Shown here piece after piece: positions 8,796 to 18,151 of a stretch of DNA of 48,696 bases. A model generated the notes under the pieces. The model worked only from the letters and a program-made list of their open reading frames with translations, did no database searches and had not been told where the DNA came from. Source of the DNA: Alphaproteobacteria bacterium (lineage in GTDB: Bacteria; Pseudomonadota; Alphaproteobacteria; GCA-2731375); NCBI GenBank assembly GCA_021776235.1, contig JAJFGG010000169.1:1-48696 (forward strand), read 5' to 3'. How positions within the stretch are numbered: position 1 is the stretch's first letter; each line of letters starts with the position of its first letter. The position numbers and the translations under genes are program-made.

Positions 8796-9407
8796 TTAAG
8801 ATGTCTTGGCTGTCAGGGCGGCCCGGAGCAAAGGCATGCGGTCGTTGCCGAAGTACATGTCGCCGCCATCGACAAAGAACGTCGGCGTGCCGAAGCCGCC
8901 CCGTCGGGCCAGCTCTTCCGTGTTGTCCCGTAATTCTCCCTTGATCTCGTCCGAAGTCATGGCGGCGGCGATTTCGTCCGGGTTTAGGCCGGCGGCCCTG
9001 GCGATGTCAGCTAACAGTTCATCTTGCGTGATATCCCGGTCTTGACCCCAATAAGCCTCGAACACGCGCTGGGCGTACGGCACCAACCGGCCTTGGCGGC
9101 CGGCGGCGATACAGCCGCGCATGGCCTTGACGCTATTGATGGGAAAGATCGTCATGGGCCAGGAAATCTTGATGCCGGCGAGACGGGCCCAATCCTGCAG
9201 ATCCTTGTGCATGTATGCCTGTTTGACGGCTACCGGAAATTCCCGGCTGTGATAGACCGATGGATTGATGGTGTTGAACAAGCCACCAACCAGGATTGGC
9301 CGCCAGGTGATATCCACCTCCAATTCCGCCGCCAGGGGCCGGATATTGTGAAAGCCCAGATAGGTCCAGGGGCTGGAACAATCAAAGAAGCATTCCAACA
9401 GGGGCAT
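8796..9407 (-). CDS. 2-hydroxychromene-2-carboxylate isomerase family (DsbA-like) protein
   Basis: A 203-residue thioredoxin-fold protein of the HCCA-isomerase/kappa-GST type. In naphthalene degraders it isomerises 2-hydroxychromene-2-carboxylate using glutathione; other members act on unknown substrates. Seen: ECFFDCSSPWTYLGF with Ser in place of the usual redox Cys, the ITWRPILVGGLF strand, FPINSVKAMRG, and the cis-proline loop GTPTFFVDG with the following YFGNDRMPLL. The ATG at 9405-9407 is favoured by GAGG nine bases upstream; GTG at 9422 and ATG at 9416 are other in-frame options. No aromatic-degradation genes flank it. Confidence 0.85.
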   Translation of the reverse strand: MPLLECFFDCSSPWTYLGFHNIRPLAAELEVDITWRPILVGGLFNTINPSVYHSREFPVAVKQAYMHKDLQDWARLAGIKISWPMTIFPINSVKAMRGCIAAGRQGRLVPYAQRVFEAYWGQDRDITQDELLADIARAAGLNPDEIAAAMTSDEIKGELRDNTEELARRGGFGTPTFFVDGGDMYFGNDRMPLLRAALTAKTS

Positions 9408-9504
9408 GGCGGTCATCCTCACGTCGTTGGCGCCGGTTACGGGCCGGCTCTGATCGTCGTGAAGTGTGCCCTAATCCAATACGCCTGAAAAGCGCGCACC
9501 GGGG

Positions 9505-9534
9505 TAATAGTACCATCATCACAAGGTGCTAATA
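9505..9534. repeat. Possible scar of the MITE-like element (two ends joined)
   Basis: The sequence reads TAATAGTACC followed at once by ATCATCACAAGGTGCTAATA. The first part is the reverse complement of the right-end GGTACTATTA of the 4131-4254 copy; the second part matches its right end at about 17 of 20 positions. It therefore looks like both termini of the element with the interior lost. At only 30 bases, chance similarity cannot be excluded. Confidence 0.35.
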
Positions 9535-9544
9535 GGGTTGCCAC

Positions 9545-9808
9545 TCAATGCAAGATCTTGTCGGCCTGCAAATGGCGGAACTGCGATGGCGTGATCAGGC
9601 GGGCCGAGGCGACCCGGACGGAATGCAATGGCCCATCCAGATTCTTTTCCCAGAAAGTCAGGAAATCCCGCAGGCGCGGAAAGCGCGGGGCCAGGTCATA
9701 TTCCTGCCATAGATAAGTCTGTAACAATGCGGGCCAGTCCGGCAGCCGATAGGTGATTTCGGCGGTCGTCAACCGATAACCGTCCAATTGCGTTCCTAAC
9801 GTGGCCAT
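9545..9808 (-). CDS. Usg family protein
   Basis: An 87-residue protein matching the alphaproteobacterial Usg family: LDGYRLTTAEITYRLPD, then LLQTYLWQEYDLAPRFPRL, then GPLHSVRVASARLITP. The family has no established biochemical role; the name derives from a gene next to aspartate-semialdehyde dehydrogenase in some genomes. Length is typical. An AAAGGAAC ribosome binding site precedes ATG 9806-9808. It is divergent from groES across a 300-base regulatory region. Confidence 0.85.
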   Translation of the reverse strand: MATLGTQLDGYRLTTAEITYRLPDWPALLQTYLWQEYDLAPRFPRLRDFLTFWEKNLDGPLHSVRVASARLITPSQFRHLQADKILH

Positions 9809-9908
9809 GATGTTGTTCCTTTCATGATCACCCGACTGCCTCCCCGATTCTGTTTATGATCCCGCATTAATCTTAACGAACTATTGAAAAACCCGCAAAT
9901 TCAATGAC

Positions 9909-9935
9909 TTGGCACTCACCTTGCCAGGTGGCTAA
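9909..9935 (+). promoter_or_regulatory. Degenerate second CIRCE-like inverted repeat
   Basis: TTGGCACTC, nine bases, then GGTGGCTAA. The left arm matches the CIRCE arm TTAGCACTC at 8 of 9 positions, the spacer is exactly nine, and the right arm matches GAGTGCTAA at 6 of 9. It lies about 90 bases upstream of the canonical site. It could be a weak or decayed HrcA site. Confidence 0.45.
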
Positions 9936-9966
9936 CAATTTTCCCTGCTGCAGCACAAAGTAAACA

Positions 9967-9995
9967 CTTGAACTGTGGCGGTCGCGCGCCTAAAT
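9967..9995 (+). promoter_or_regulatory. Possible heat-shock-type promoter for groESL
   Basis: CTTGAA (9967-9972) and CCTAAAT (9989-9995) are separated by 16 bases. This resembles the RpoH promoter of alphaproteobacteria (CTTGAA and a C-rich -10). It places the transcription start inside or next to the CIRCE at 9998-10024, the normal arrangement for dual RpoH/HrcA control. The match in the -10 is imperfect. Confidence 0.4.
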
Positions 9996-9997
9996 CA

Positions 9998-10024
9998 CTG
10001 GCACTCGCCTCAATAGAGTGCTAG
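9998..10024 (+). promoter_or_regulatory. CIRCE element (HrcA operator) of groESL
   Basis: CTGGCACTC, nine-base spacer GCCTCAATA, then GAGTGCTAG. This is a perfect 9-9-9 inverted repeat with the CIRCE core GCACTC/GAGTGC, lying 84 bases upstream of groES. CIRCE is bound by the HrcA repressor, which is recycled by GroEL, so this site should give negative feedback on groESL. Confidence 0.92.
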
Positions 10025-10108
10025 CAAGCGCCCCGGGGCGGCTGATTTTGGCTAGAACCCGACTAATGAAACTCTTTCCATGCAACCTACAGCTACTGTG
10101 AGGACACC

Positions 10109-10438
10109 ATGAAGCTTCGTCCGCTGAACGACCGCGTGCTGATCAAGCGCGCCGATGAAGACAGCAAAACCGCCGGCGGCATTATTATTCCCGACACGGC
10201 ACAGGAAAAACCGATGCAGGGCATCGTCATGGGCGTCGGCCCGGGCGCCCGCGACGAAACTGGCGAGCGGGTGGCCCCCGCGGTTCAAACCGGCGACCGG
10301 GTGCTGTTCGGCAAATGGTCCGGAACCGAGGTCACGCTGGACGGCCAGGAACTATTGATCATGAACGAATCCGACATCATGGCCGTGCTTGAAGACCAGC
10401 CGGCCAAGAAAGCGAAAAAGGGCAAAAAGGCGGCCTAA
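10109..10438 (+). CDS. groES: Co-chaperonin GroES (Cpn10)
   Basis: The 109-residue heptameric lid of the GroEL folding chamber in the cytoplasm. It has the canonical [14 protein letters not shown] start, a mobile loop with [30 protein letters not shown], and [13 protein letters not shown]. The C-terminus carries a lysine-rich tail of about a dozen residues ([11 protein letters not shown]) beyond the usual end, which makes it longer than the common 95-97. GAGGA lies upstream of ATG 10109. It is followed by groEL after 53 bases and shares the CIRCE-controlled promoter. Confidence 0.98.
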   Translation: MKLRPLNDRVLIKRADEDSKTAGGIIIPDTAQEKPMQGIVMGVGPGARDETGERVAPAVQTGDRVLFGKWSGTEVTLDGQELLIMNESDIMAVLEDQPAKKAKKGKKAA

Positions 10439-10464
10439 CGGGCGCCTTTTTTCCCAATGCCTAA

Positions 10465-12180
<1,716 letters not shown>

Positions 12181-12218
12181 ACCCCGCCATCCTTTGCACC
12201 TGTAATACCGTTGTATTT

Positions 12219-12256
12219 TGGGGGCTGCGCCAGTCTGGCGCGGCCCCCACTTTATT
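12219..12256 (+). terminator. Rho-independent terminator after groEL
   Basis: GGGGGCTGCGCCA pairs with TGGCGCGGCCCCC around a three-base loop (one G-T pair), followed by a T-rich ACTTTATTATT. It lies about 40 bases past the groEL stop and separates the operon from the convergent cyclase gene. Confidence 0.85.
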
Positions 12257-12269
12257 ATTCTACAGGTTG

Positions 12270-14003
12270 CTACGCCGGTGCTTTGACGCGCACCCGGCGC
12301 CGGGAGGTTTTGCCGCCGGCCGGCCCCTGACTGGGTAGCTCGCGGGCATCCGGCACCAAATGTACCGCCATTGTCCCGGCCCGGCCCCGAACGGTGACCT
12401 GGCGTACCTCGAAGGCGTTGAGGTCGGCGCCGGCGCGGTCCGCCACGAAGCTGGAGACGACCGCCTGAACCGCAAATTCCTTGGTCATGGCTTCCAGGCG
12501 CGAGGCGGTATTGACGATATCGCCGACTGCGGTGACCGAGGTCGCGGGGCCATAGCCCATTTCACCGACGATGGCGGCGCCCGCATGCACCCCGATACCC
12601 ATGCGCAAGGGCTGGTCCAGGTCGTGGCGCAGCTGATGGTTCAAATGTTCCAGGGCCTGGGCCATGCCCGCCGCCGCCGCCAGGGCTTGGCGGCAGCCCT
12701 GTTCCAGGCTGGTTTCCACGCCGAACAGGGCCATGACCCCGTCGCCGATGAATTTATCCAGATGGCCCCCCGCCGCCTCCACCGCCTGGCCCATGCCACG
12801 GAAGTATTGGTTCAGGGCAAACACCACGTCGTAGGGCAACTTGGCCTCGGCGAACTGTGTGAAGGCGCGAAGATCGGCAAATAGCACGGCGATTTCGCGC
12901 TCGCTGCCTTGCAGATAGTTGGGCCGCGGTCGGCCGCTTTGCAGGCTGACGTTGGGCGGCAAAAGGGGCACCACGGCAACCGCCGCGGTGGGGCGCAATT
13001 GACAGGCCAGACGTACGCTGCTGGGCGCCCCGATCCGGGCCAGCACTTTCAATTCGTTCTCGCTGGCCGGCGGCAAGTCCGATTGACCGGCTGCGATGCG
13101 AACGCGGCAGGTTGAACAGCGCCCCCGCCCGCCGCAGACCGAGGCATGGGCGATGCCGGCCAGGCGAGACGCGTCCAGAATGCTCAGTCCCGGTTCGACG
13201 GCGACCTCGTGGCCATCGGGGTAGGCGATGGTGACGCGGACGCCGCGCCGGGACCACAGGCGGCGCAGCCAACGCCCCAGAAGGATTGCAGCCAGGACAA
13301 TGGCCGTGCCGAGGAAGATGTAGTCCAGGGTGCCATAGACAAAATCCACCAAGGCCGGCAGGGAATTGCCGAGCTTGAAGGAGGCCATGGCCGCCTCCAT
13401 CCAGGTTTTATCCTGGGCCCAAATGGCGATCTGTTTACCGGCGCCGGCAAAGCCCGATAGCGCCAGGCTGGGCAGTAACAGGGCCGCGGTCAAAAGCCAG
13501 GGCCGGGTCCGGCCGTACCAGGGCCGCAGGCGCAGCCATTGATGCAGGCCGATGCAGCCGTGGCTCCATACCACCACGAGTCCGGCCGCAAGAAGCCAGC
13601 CGTTTTCCGGCGCCAGGACCCAGACACTCAGAATTTCGAACAAATAACTGTCGTTAAGGCCGAACAATTCATGCCCGCCCCGTGTTGCCAGAACATGGGC
13701 CGGCATCAGAAAGGGAATACACAGGGCCAGTACGACTTGAAAACCCTCGGTCAGGGACATGCGCAACGTGCGCCGCCGCCACAACGCCAGCAATGCCATC
13801 AGGACATGCAGGGATATGGCGCCATATAACAGAATGGTCGCGGGCCAGTTGCGCCAGATGGCGGTGAATATTTCGCGCCCGGCCTCCATGGCAGCAAGGG
13901 AAATATTTCCCAAGGCATGGTTCAGGAAATGGCTTGTCACGAAAACGAGCAGCACCAAGCCGCTACCTAAACTCAGTTTTCGCGGCCAGCCCATGATGTC
14001 CAC
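12270..14003 (-). CDS. cyaC: Membrane-anchored class III adenylate cyclase with [2Fe-2S] domain (CyaC-like)
   Basis: About 577 residues in three parts. Residues 1-245 form a membrane domain of about six helices with several His in or near helices (about 26, 30, 67, 104, 149, 155), resembling the diheme cytochrome b anchor of succinate dehydrogenase. Residues 255-340 are a plant-type ferredoxin domain with C-x5-C-x2-C (about 291, 297, 300) and a fourth Cys near 335. Residues 365-545 are a class III cyclase with metal Asp in LFADLRAF and GDGVMALFG and the substrate/transition-state residues of GDIVNTASR, so it should be active. The design matches S. meliloti CyaC, a quinone/redox-responsive cyclase. 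GTG 14003 has AGGGA six bases upstream; ATG 13994 is an alternative. Confidence 0.88.
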   Translation of the reverse strand: MDIMGWPRKLSLGSGLVLLVFVTSHFLNHALGNISLAAMEAGREIFTAIWRNWPATILLYGAISLHVLMALLALWRRRTLRMSLTEGFQVVLALCIPFLMPAHVLATRGGHELFGLNDSYLFEILSVWVLAPENGWLLAAGLVVVWSHGCIGLHQWLRLRPWYGRTRPWLLTAALLLPSLALSGFAGAGKQIAIWAQDKTWMEAAMASFKLGNSLPALVDFVYGTLDYIFLGTAIVLAAILLGRWLRRLWSRRGVRVTIAYPDGHEVAVEPGLSILDASRLAGIAHASVCGGRGRCSTCRVRIAAGQSDLPPASENELKVLARIGAPSSVRLACQLRPTAAVAVVPLLPPNVSLQSGRPRPNYLQGSEREIAVLFADLRAFTQFAEAKLPYDVVFALNQYFRGMGQAVEAAGGHLDKFIGDGVMALFGVETSLEQGCRQALAAAAGMAQALEHLNHQLRHDLDQPLRMGIGVHAGAAIVGEMGYGPATSVTAVGDIVNTASRLEAMTKEFAVQAVVSSFVADRAGADLNAFEVRQVTVRGRAGTMAVHLVPDARELPSQGPAGGKTSRRRVRVKAPA

Positions 14004-14018
14004 CAATTATCCCTGATA

Positions 14019-16877
14019 CTAATGCGCCTCGGCCCAGCTATCGCCGATTCCGGCATCGGCGACCAGGGGGACGGAAAGACGGGCTGCGCCCTCCATCACC
14101 CGTTTCACCACCGCCACGGTTTCATCGACCTCGGCCACGGGCACTTCAAAGATCAGCTCGTCATGCACCTGCAACAACATAGGCGCGCCAAGGCCGGCCG
14201 TGGCCATGGCGCCGGGAATTGCCACCATGGCCCGGCGGATCACATCCGCCGCCGAACCCTGGATCGGGGCATTGATGGCGGCCCGTTCGTGGAAGCCGCG
14301 CCGGGCCGGGTTCTTGTCATTGATGCCCGGCATATGCACCCGGCGGCCATGGATGGTTTCCACATAGCCCAGTTCCCGGCAACTTGCCTTGGTCCGCTCC
14401 ATATAGTCGCGAATGCCCGGGTATCGTTCGAAATAGGCGTTGATATAGTCCTGGGCCTCGCCCCGGCCAATGCCCAGATTGTTGGCCAGGCCAAAGGCCG
14501 AAATGCCATAGATGATGCCGAAGTTGATGGCCTTGGCCCGGCGCCGTACCATCGGGTCCATACCGTCCATGGGCAGGTTGAAAACCTGGGCCGCGGTCAT
14601 GGCATGAATATCCTGGCCGGCGTGAAAGGCCTCGCGCAGGGCGGTGATGTCGGCAATGTGGGCCAGAATGCGCAATTCGATCTGGGAATAATCCGCGCTC
14701 AGCAATTTGTGCCCCGGCGCGGCGATAAAGGCCTTGCGAATGCGCCGGCCCTCTTCCGTGCGAATGGGAATGTTCTGCAAATTCGGATCCGTCGATGACA
14801 GGCGCCCGGTCGAGGTTGCGGCCATGGCGTAGGACGTATGGACCCGGCCCGTGGCACCGTTGATCTGGTTCTGCAGGGCGTCCGTATAGGTGCTTTTTAG
14901 TTTTGCCAACTGGCGGTATTCCAGGACCCGCACTGGCAGGTCATGGCCCTGGGCGGCCAATCCTTCCAGTACATCCGCGCCAGTGCCATAGGCCCCGGTT
15001 TTGGTTTTTTTGCCCCCTGGTAGGGACATCTTATCGAACAGGATCTCGCCCAGTTGTTTCGGCGAATTGACGTTGAAGATCTCGCCGGCCAGGTCATGGA
15101 TCTCTCCTTCCAGGATGGCAATACGGGTCGCGAAGTCGGCGGAGAGCCGCGCCAGTTCCGCCCGGTCCACCAAAATGCCGGCCTGTTCCATGGCCACCAG
15201 GACCGGCACCAAGGGCCGCTCCAGGGTTTCATAGACCGTGTGCTTGCGGACCTCCTGCAAACGCGGTTTCAGGTGCTGGTACAGGCGCAGGGTCAGGTCC
15301 GCGTCTTCGGCCGCGTATTCGGTGGCCTTGTCGAGGGGCACCCGGTCAAAGGTGATCTTCGATTTGCCGCTGCCGGCGACCGCCTTGAAGGGGATCGGTT
15401 CGATGTCCAGGTGCAGCTTGGACAACTCATCCATACCGTGGCCATGCAAACCGCCCTCGGTCACATAGGACAACAACATGGTGTCATCGAAGGGCGAAAT
15501 TTCAACGTCGTACCGGCGCAACACCAGCATGTCGTATTTCAGGTTCTGCCCCACCTTCAGGACCGATGGGTCGGCCATCAGCGGCCGCAGCAGGTCCAGA
15601 GCTTGTTCCAGGGGGAGTTGATCCGGCGCCGCCGAGGCCGAGCCCTCCAAATCCAACTCTCCCGCCGGGACCGGGCCCAGGTGGCCCAGAGGAATATAAC
15701 AGGCCTGCCCCGGCCGGACCGAGAGTGAGATGCCGACCAGATCCGCCACCATGGCATCCAGCGACGTGGTCTCCGTATCCACCGCCACCACGCCGACGGA
15801 CCGCGCCCGGTCAACCCAATGCTGTAATTCAGCCAAATTCTGTATGCATTGGTAATCCAGCGTTGGCGCCGCTGCAGGCTCTGTGTCGGCTGCCGGATCG
15901 AGCGCCGCAGCCATTGCGGACACCGTCGCGCCGTCGGAACCCAGGCGTTGGGCAATGCGTTCGGCCAGGCGTTTCAGGCCCATCTCGGCCATGAAGTCCA
16001 GCAAGACCGCTCCGTCCGGCGTCCGCAGACGCAATTCATCGAGCGGCAGTTCCAGCGGCACATCAATTTTCAGGGTCACCAGTTGCCGGCTGACCCGGGC
16101 CAGGTCCGCATGCTCGATAAGATTTTGCCGCCGTTTGGGCTGCTTGATCTCGCCGGCCCGTTCCAGCACACCGTCCAGATCACCGTACTCATTAATCAAC
16201 AAAGCAGCGGTCTTGATACCTATACCCGGTACACCTGGCACATTATCGGTGGCATCGCCGCACAAGGCCTGGACATCGATCACCCGGTCCGGGCCGACGC
16301 CAAATTTCTCCATTACCTGATCCGGGCCAATATTGCGCTGTTTCATGGGGTCATGCATGATCACGCCGTCGCCGACCAGTTGCATCAGGTCCTTATCGGA
16401 ACTGACGATAGTAACCTGCATGCCGGCTTCGCGGGCCTGCCGGGCATAGGTGGCGATAACATCGTCGGCCTCGTAGCCCGGCATTTCGATAGTGGCCAGA
16501 TTGAAGGCCTGGCTGGCCCGCTTGACCAGAGGGAATTGGGGCACCAGATCTTCCGGCGCCGGCGGCCGATGGGCCTTGTATTCGGGATAGATATCATTGC
16601 GGAAGGTCTTACGGGCGGCGTCGAAAATCACCGCGAAGTAGTCGACCTCACCGGCATCGCGCACATCATCAACAAGCTTCGAAAGCATGTTGCAAAAGCC
16701 CGAGACGGCGCCAATGGGCAAGCCGTCGCTTTTGCGCGTCAGGGGGGGCAGTGCATGATAAGCGCGAAAAATATAGGCCGAACCGTCGATCAGAAATAGA
16801 TGGCTGGGCCCACCATTGGGCGCCGTGACGGGCGCAGTGGCGCCGTCAGAATTGGCATTGCTGTTTTGCTTGTTCAT
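14019..16877 (-). CDS. polA: DNA polymerase I
   Basis: A 952-residue three-domain polymerase for Okazaki-fragment processing and repair. Residues about 25-310 form the 5'-nuclease domain (FLIDGSAYIFRAYHALP, MPGYEADDVIATYA, the helix-hairpin-helix region GVPGIGIKTA). The middle is a 3'-5' exonuclease with intact acidic residues (VAVDTETTSLD, GQNLKYDMLVL, YAAEDADLTL), so proofreading is probably retained. The polymerase domain has motif A SADYSQIELRILAHI, motif B RRAKAINFGIIYG and motif C LQVHDELIFE. The ATG at 16877 gives a short Asn/Gln-rich leader before the nuclease fold. A candidate small RNA lies divergently upstream. Confidence 0.98.
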   Translation of the reverse strand: MNKQNSNANSDGATAPVTAPNGGPSHLFLIDGSAYIFRAYHALPPLTRKSDGLPIGAVSGFCNMLSKLVDDVRDAGEVDYFAVIFDAARKTFRNDIYPEYKAHRPPAPEDLVPQFPLVKRASQAFNLATIEMPGYEADDVIATYARQAREAGMQVTIVSSDKDLMQLVGDGVIMHDPMKQRNIGPDQVMEKFGVGPDRVIDVQALCGDATDNVPGVPGIGIKTAALLINEYGDLDGVLERAGEIKQPKRRQNLIEHADLARVSRQLVTLKIDVPLELPLDELRLRTPDGAVLLDFMAEMGLKRLAERIAQRLGSDGATVSAMAAALDPAADTEPAAAPTLDYQCIQNLAELQHWVDRARSVGVVAVDTETTSLDAMVADLVGISLSVRPGQACYIPLGHLGPVPAGELDLEGSASAAPDQLPLEQALDLLRPLMADPSVLKVGQNLKYDMLVLRRYDVEISPFDDTMLLSYVTEGGLHGHGMDELSKLHLDIEPIPFKAVAGSGKSKITFDRVPLDKATEYAAEDADLTLRLYQHLKPRLQEVRKHTVYETLERPLVPVLVAMEQAGILVDRAELARLSADFATRIAILEGEIHDLAGEIFNVNSPKQLGEILFDKMSLPGGKKTKTGAYGTGADVLEGLAAQGHDLPVRVLEYRQLAKLKSTYTDALQNQINGATGRVHTSYAMAATSTGRLSSTDPNLQNIPIRTEEGRRIRKAFIAAPGHKLLSADYSQIELRILAHIADITALREAFHAGQDIHAMTAAQVFNLPMDGMDPMVRRRAKAINFGIIYGISAFGLANNLGIGRGEAQDYINAYFERYPGIRDYMERTKASCRELGYVETIHGRRVHMPGINDKNPARRGFHERAAINAPIQGSAADVIRRAMVAIPGAMATAGLGAPMLLQVHDELIFEVPVAEVDETVAVVKRVMEGAARLSVPLVADAGIGDSWAEAH

Positions 16878-16984
16878 GGCGCCACTATGCCACGCCTGAA
16901 GCGAAGGTGGAATGATGACAATTTGCGAACGGCAAATTCCGCGGCGCGGGTCGACATGCCCCAGCGTCAGACCAGGAGGTGCTT

Positions 16985-17092
16985 ATGGCGAGCCACCAGG
17001 AACGCCGCCTTACCCTCTCGGATGGCGCCGCGAAGTCTGGCGATAGGCCCGCAACGCGGTGTCGCGCGCGCCTGCCCGAGAACCTCGGATAG
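16985..17092 (+). CDS. Possible 35-residue small protein with a strong ribosome binding site
   Basis: An AGGAGG (16974-16979) sits five bases before ATG 16985, opening 35 codons to TAG 17090-17092. The product begins MASHQERRLTLSDGAAK and is Arg-rich and hydrophilic with no recognisable domain. It lies between polA and the candidate sRNA, divergent from polA. The ribosome binding site is the only real support. A minus-strand reading of the same DNA (16967-17149) looks less convincing. Confidence 0.28.
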   Translation: MASHQERRLTLSDGAAKSGDRPATRCRARLPENLG

Positions 17093-17213
17093 CTGTATCA
17101 ATAGATCACCATTCGGCCAAATTTGTAGCGTATCAATGACTAAAGACATAAGTGCGTATGCGCTTATATATAAACATTAGAAGAATAAAACATAGCTGCG
17201 TTACAACGTAATA

Positions 17214-17219
17214 TATAAT
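17214..17219 (+). promoter_or_regulatory. Probable -10 box for the small RNA
   Basis: A perfect TATAAT lies in an AT-rich island (17161-17225) inside otherwise GC-rich DNA. It would start transcription at about 17226. No good -35 hexamer is seen at the normal distance. Confidence 0.45.
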
Positions 17220-17225
17220 TAACAC

Positions 17226-17380
17226 ACCGCCTGTACCATCCAGGTCGTTCGAAACGTATTTGGCGAACAAGCAAGGCACCGGTCCTTTTCGTCCATGCCG
17301 GTGTTGCTGAGCCGGGCCCCTCCTCCTCCGGCCCAGCCTTAATTGGGGCGTCGCGGCTATTGCCGCGGCGCCCCTTTTTT
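17226..17380 (+). ncRNA. Candidate trans-acting small RNA with anti-Shine-Dalgarno loop (alpha-r7-like)
   Basis: Three hairpins are visible in about 155 nt. First, AGCAA-GG-CACCGG pairs with CCGGTG-TTGCT (closing near 17304-17308). Second, GGGCC (17314-17318) pairs with GGCCC (17330-17334) and exposes an 11-nt loop CCTCCTCCTCC, a perfect anti-Shine-Dalgarno. Third, the terminator at 17345-17380. Alphaproteobacterial sRNAs with CCUCC loops are known, and the alpha-r7 family (Smr7C of Sinorhizobium) is, as I recall, encoded next to polA, which matches this position. Exact 5' end is inferred from the -10 box. No protein-coding reading explains the region. Confidence 0.72.
17345..17380 (+). terminator. 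Strong Rho-independent terminator of the small RNA
   Basis: A 13-bp stem (GGGGCGTCGCGGC with GCCGCGGCGCCCC, one G-T pair), a TATT loop and six T's. There is no plus-strand protein gene ending before it, so it most likely terminates the sRNA. It also lies 13 bases beyond the end of the convergent MBL hydrolase gene. Confidence 0.9.
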
Positions 17381-17392
17381 CGCCATCCCGCT

Positions 17393-18151
17393 TCAGGAAA
17401 CTTCGACGATCAGGCCGTCATGAGCCGGCACTACTCCCGCCGGCAATTCGCTGCACAGGGATTGATAGTCCATGTCACTGGCCATATGCGTAAGAAGGGC
17501 GCGCTTTGGACGCAGGCGTTCGATCCATTCCAGGGTTTGCGCCAGATGGGTGTGGGTTGGATGCGGTTGCGGGCGCAAGGCATCGACGATCCAGAGATCC
17601 AGATCCCGCAGCAATTCGAACGAGTCTTCAGGCAGGCCGTTCAGATCCGTGGAATAGGCAATGGAACCAAAGCGAAAGCCCTGGCTTTCCATGGAGCCGT
17701 GGATCTGCCGAAAGGGTACGACGTCAATGTCGCCCACAGTGAAAGGCCCCGCAAAGGTATGGGCGGTGGCGATGGGGGGATAATTCTTGGCGTTGGCAAA
17801 AATATAGCTAAAACGAGTCTGCAATCCGGTCATGGTATCGGCGGTGCCATAAACGGGAATGCGCTGGCCCTGCAACAAAGCGAAGCCGCGCAGATCGTCA
17901 ATACCGTTCACATGATCCGCATGGTCATGGGTGTAGAGCGCCGCATCCAGATGCTGAAGATTGATCTCAAGGCATTGTTCGCGCATGTCCGGTGTGGTGT
18001 CGACAATCAGGGTGGTCGTGGCGCTTTGCACCAGGATCGAGGAACGGCGGCGGCGGTTGCGCGGCTCGGCGGGATCGCACGCACCCCAGACATTGCCGAT
18101 CCGTGGTACGCCGGCCGAAGTGCCACAACCCAATACGGTTACCCGCATCAT
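17393..18151 (-). CDS. MBL-fold metallohydrolase (PhnP-like)
   Basis: A 252-residue metallo-beta-lactamase-fold hydrolase. It starts RVTVLGCGTSAGVPRIG, has NRRRRSSILVQS, the DTTPDMREQ stretch, the metal motif THDHADHVNGIDDLR, a later HGSMESQGF, STDLNGLP and THTHLAQTLEWI. This pattern is that of PhnP-like phosphodiesterases, which commonly follow tatD in alphaproteobacteria. The first ATG (18149-18151) overlaps the tatD stop as ATGA; a second ATG follows immediately. Substrate unknown, probably a cyclic or linear phosphodiester. Confidence 0.9.
   Translation of the reverse strand: MMRVTVLGCGTSAGVPRIGNVWGACDPAEPRNRRRRSSILVQSATTTLIVDTTPDMREQCLEINLQHLDAALYTHDHADHVNGIDDLRGFALLQGQRIPVYGTADTMTGLQTRFSYIFANAKNYPPIATAHTFAGPFTVGDIDVVPFRQIHGSMESQGFRFGSIAYSTDLNGLPEDSFELLRDLDLWIVDALRPQPHPTHTHLAQTLEWIERLRPKRALLTHMASDMDYQSLCSELPAGVVPAHDGLIVEVS

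Noticed and set aside
16967-17149. Sixty-codon minus-strand frame between polA and the sRNA
   Set aside because: No ribosome binding site, no recognised motif, and it overlaps the better-supported small plus-strand frame; too weak to annotate.
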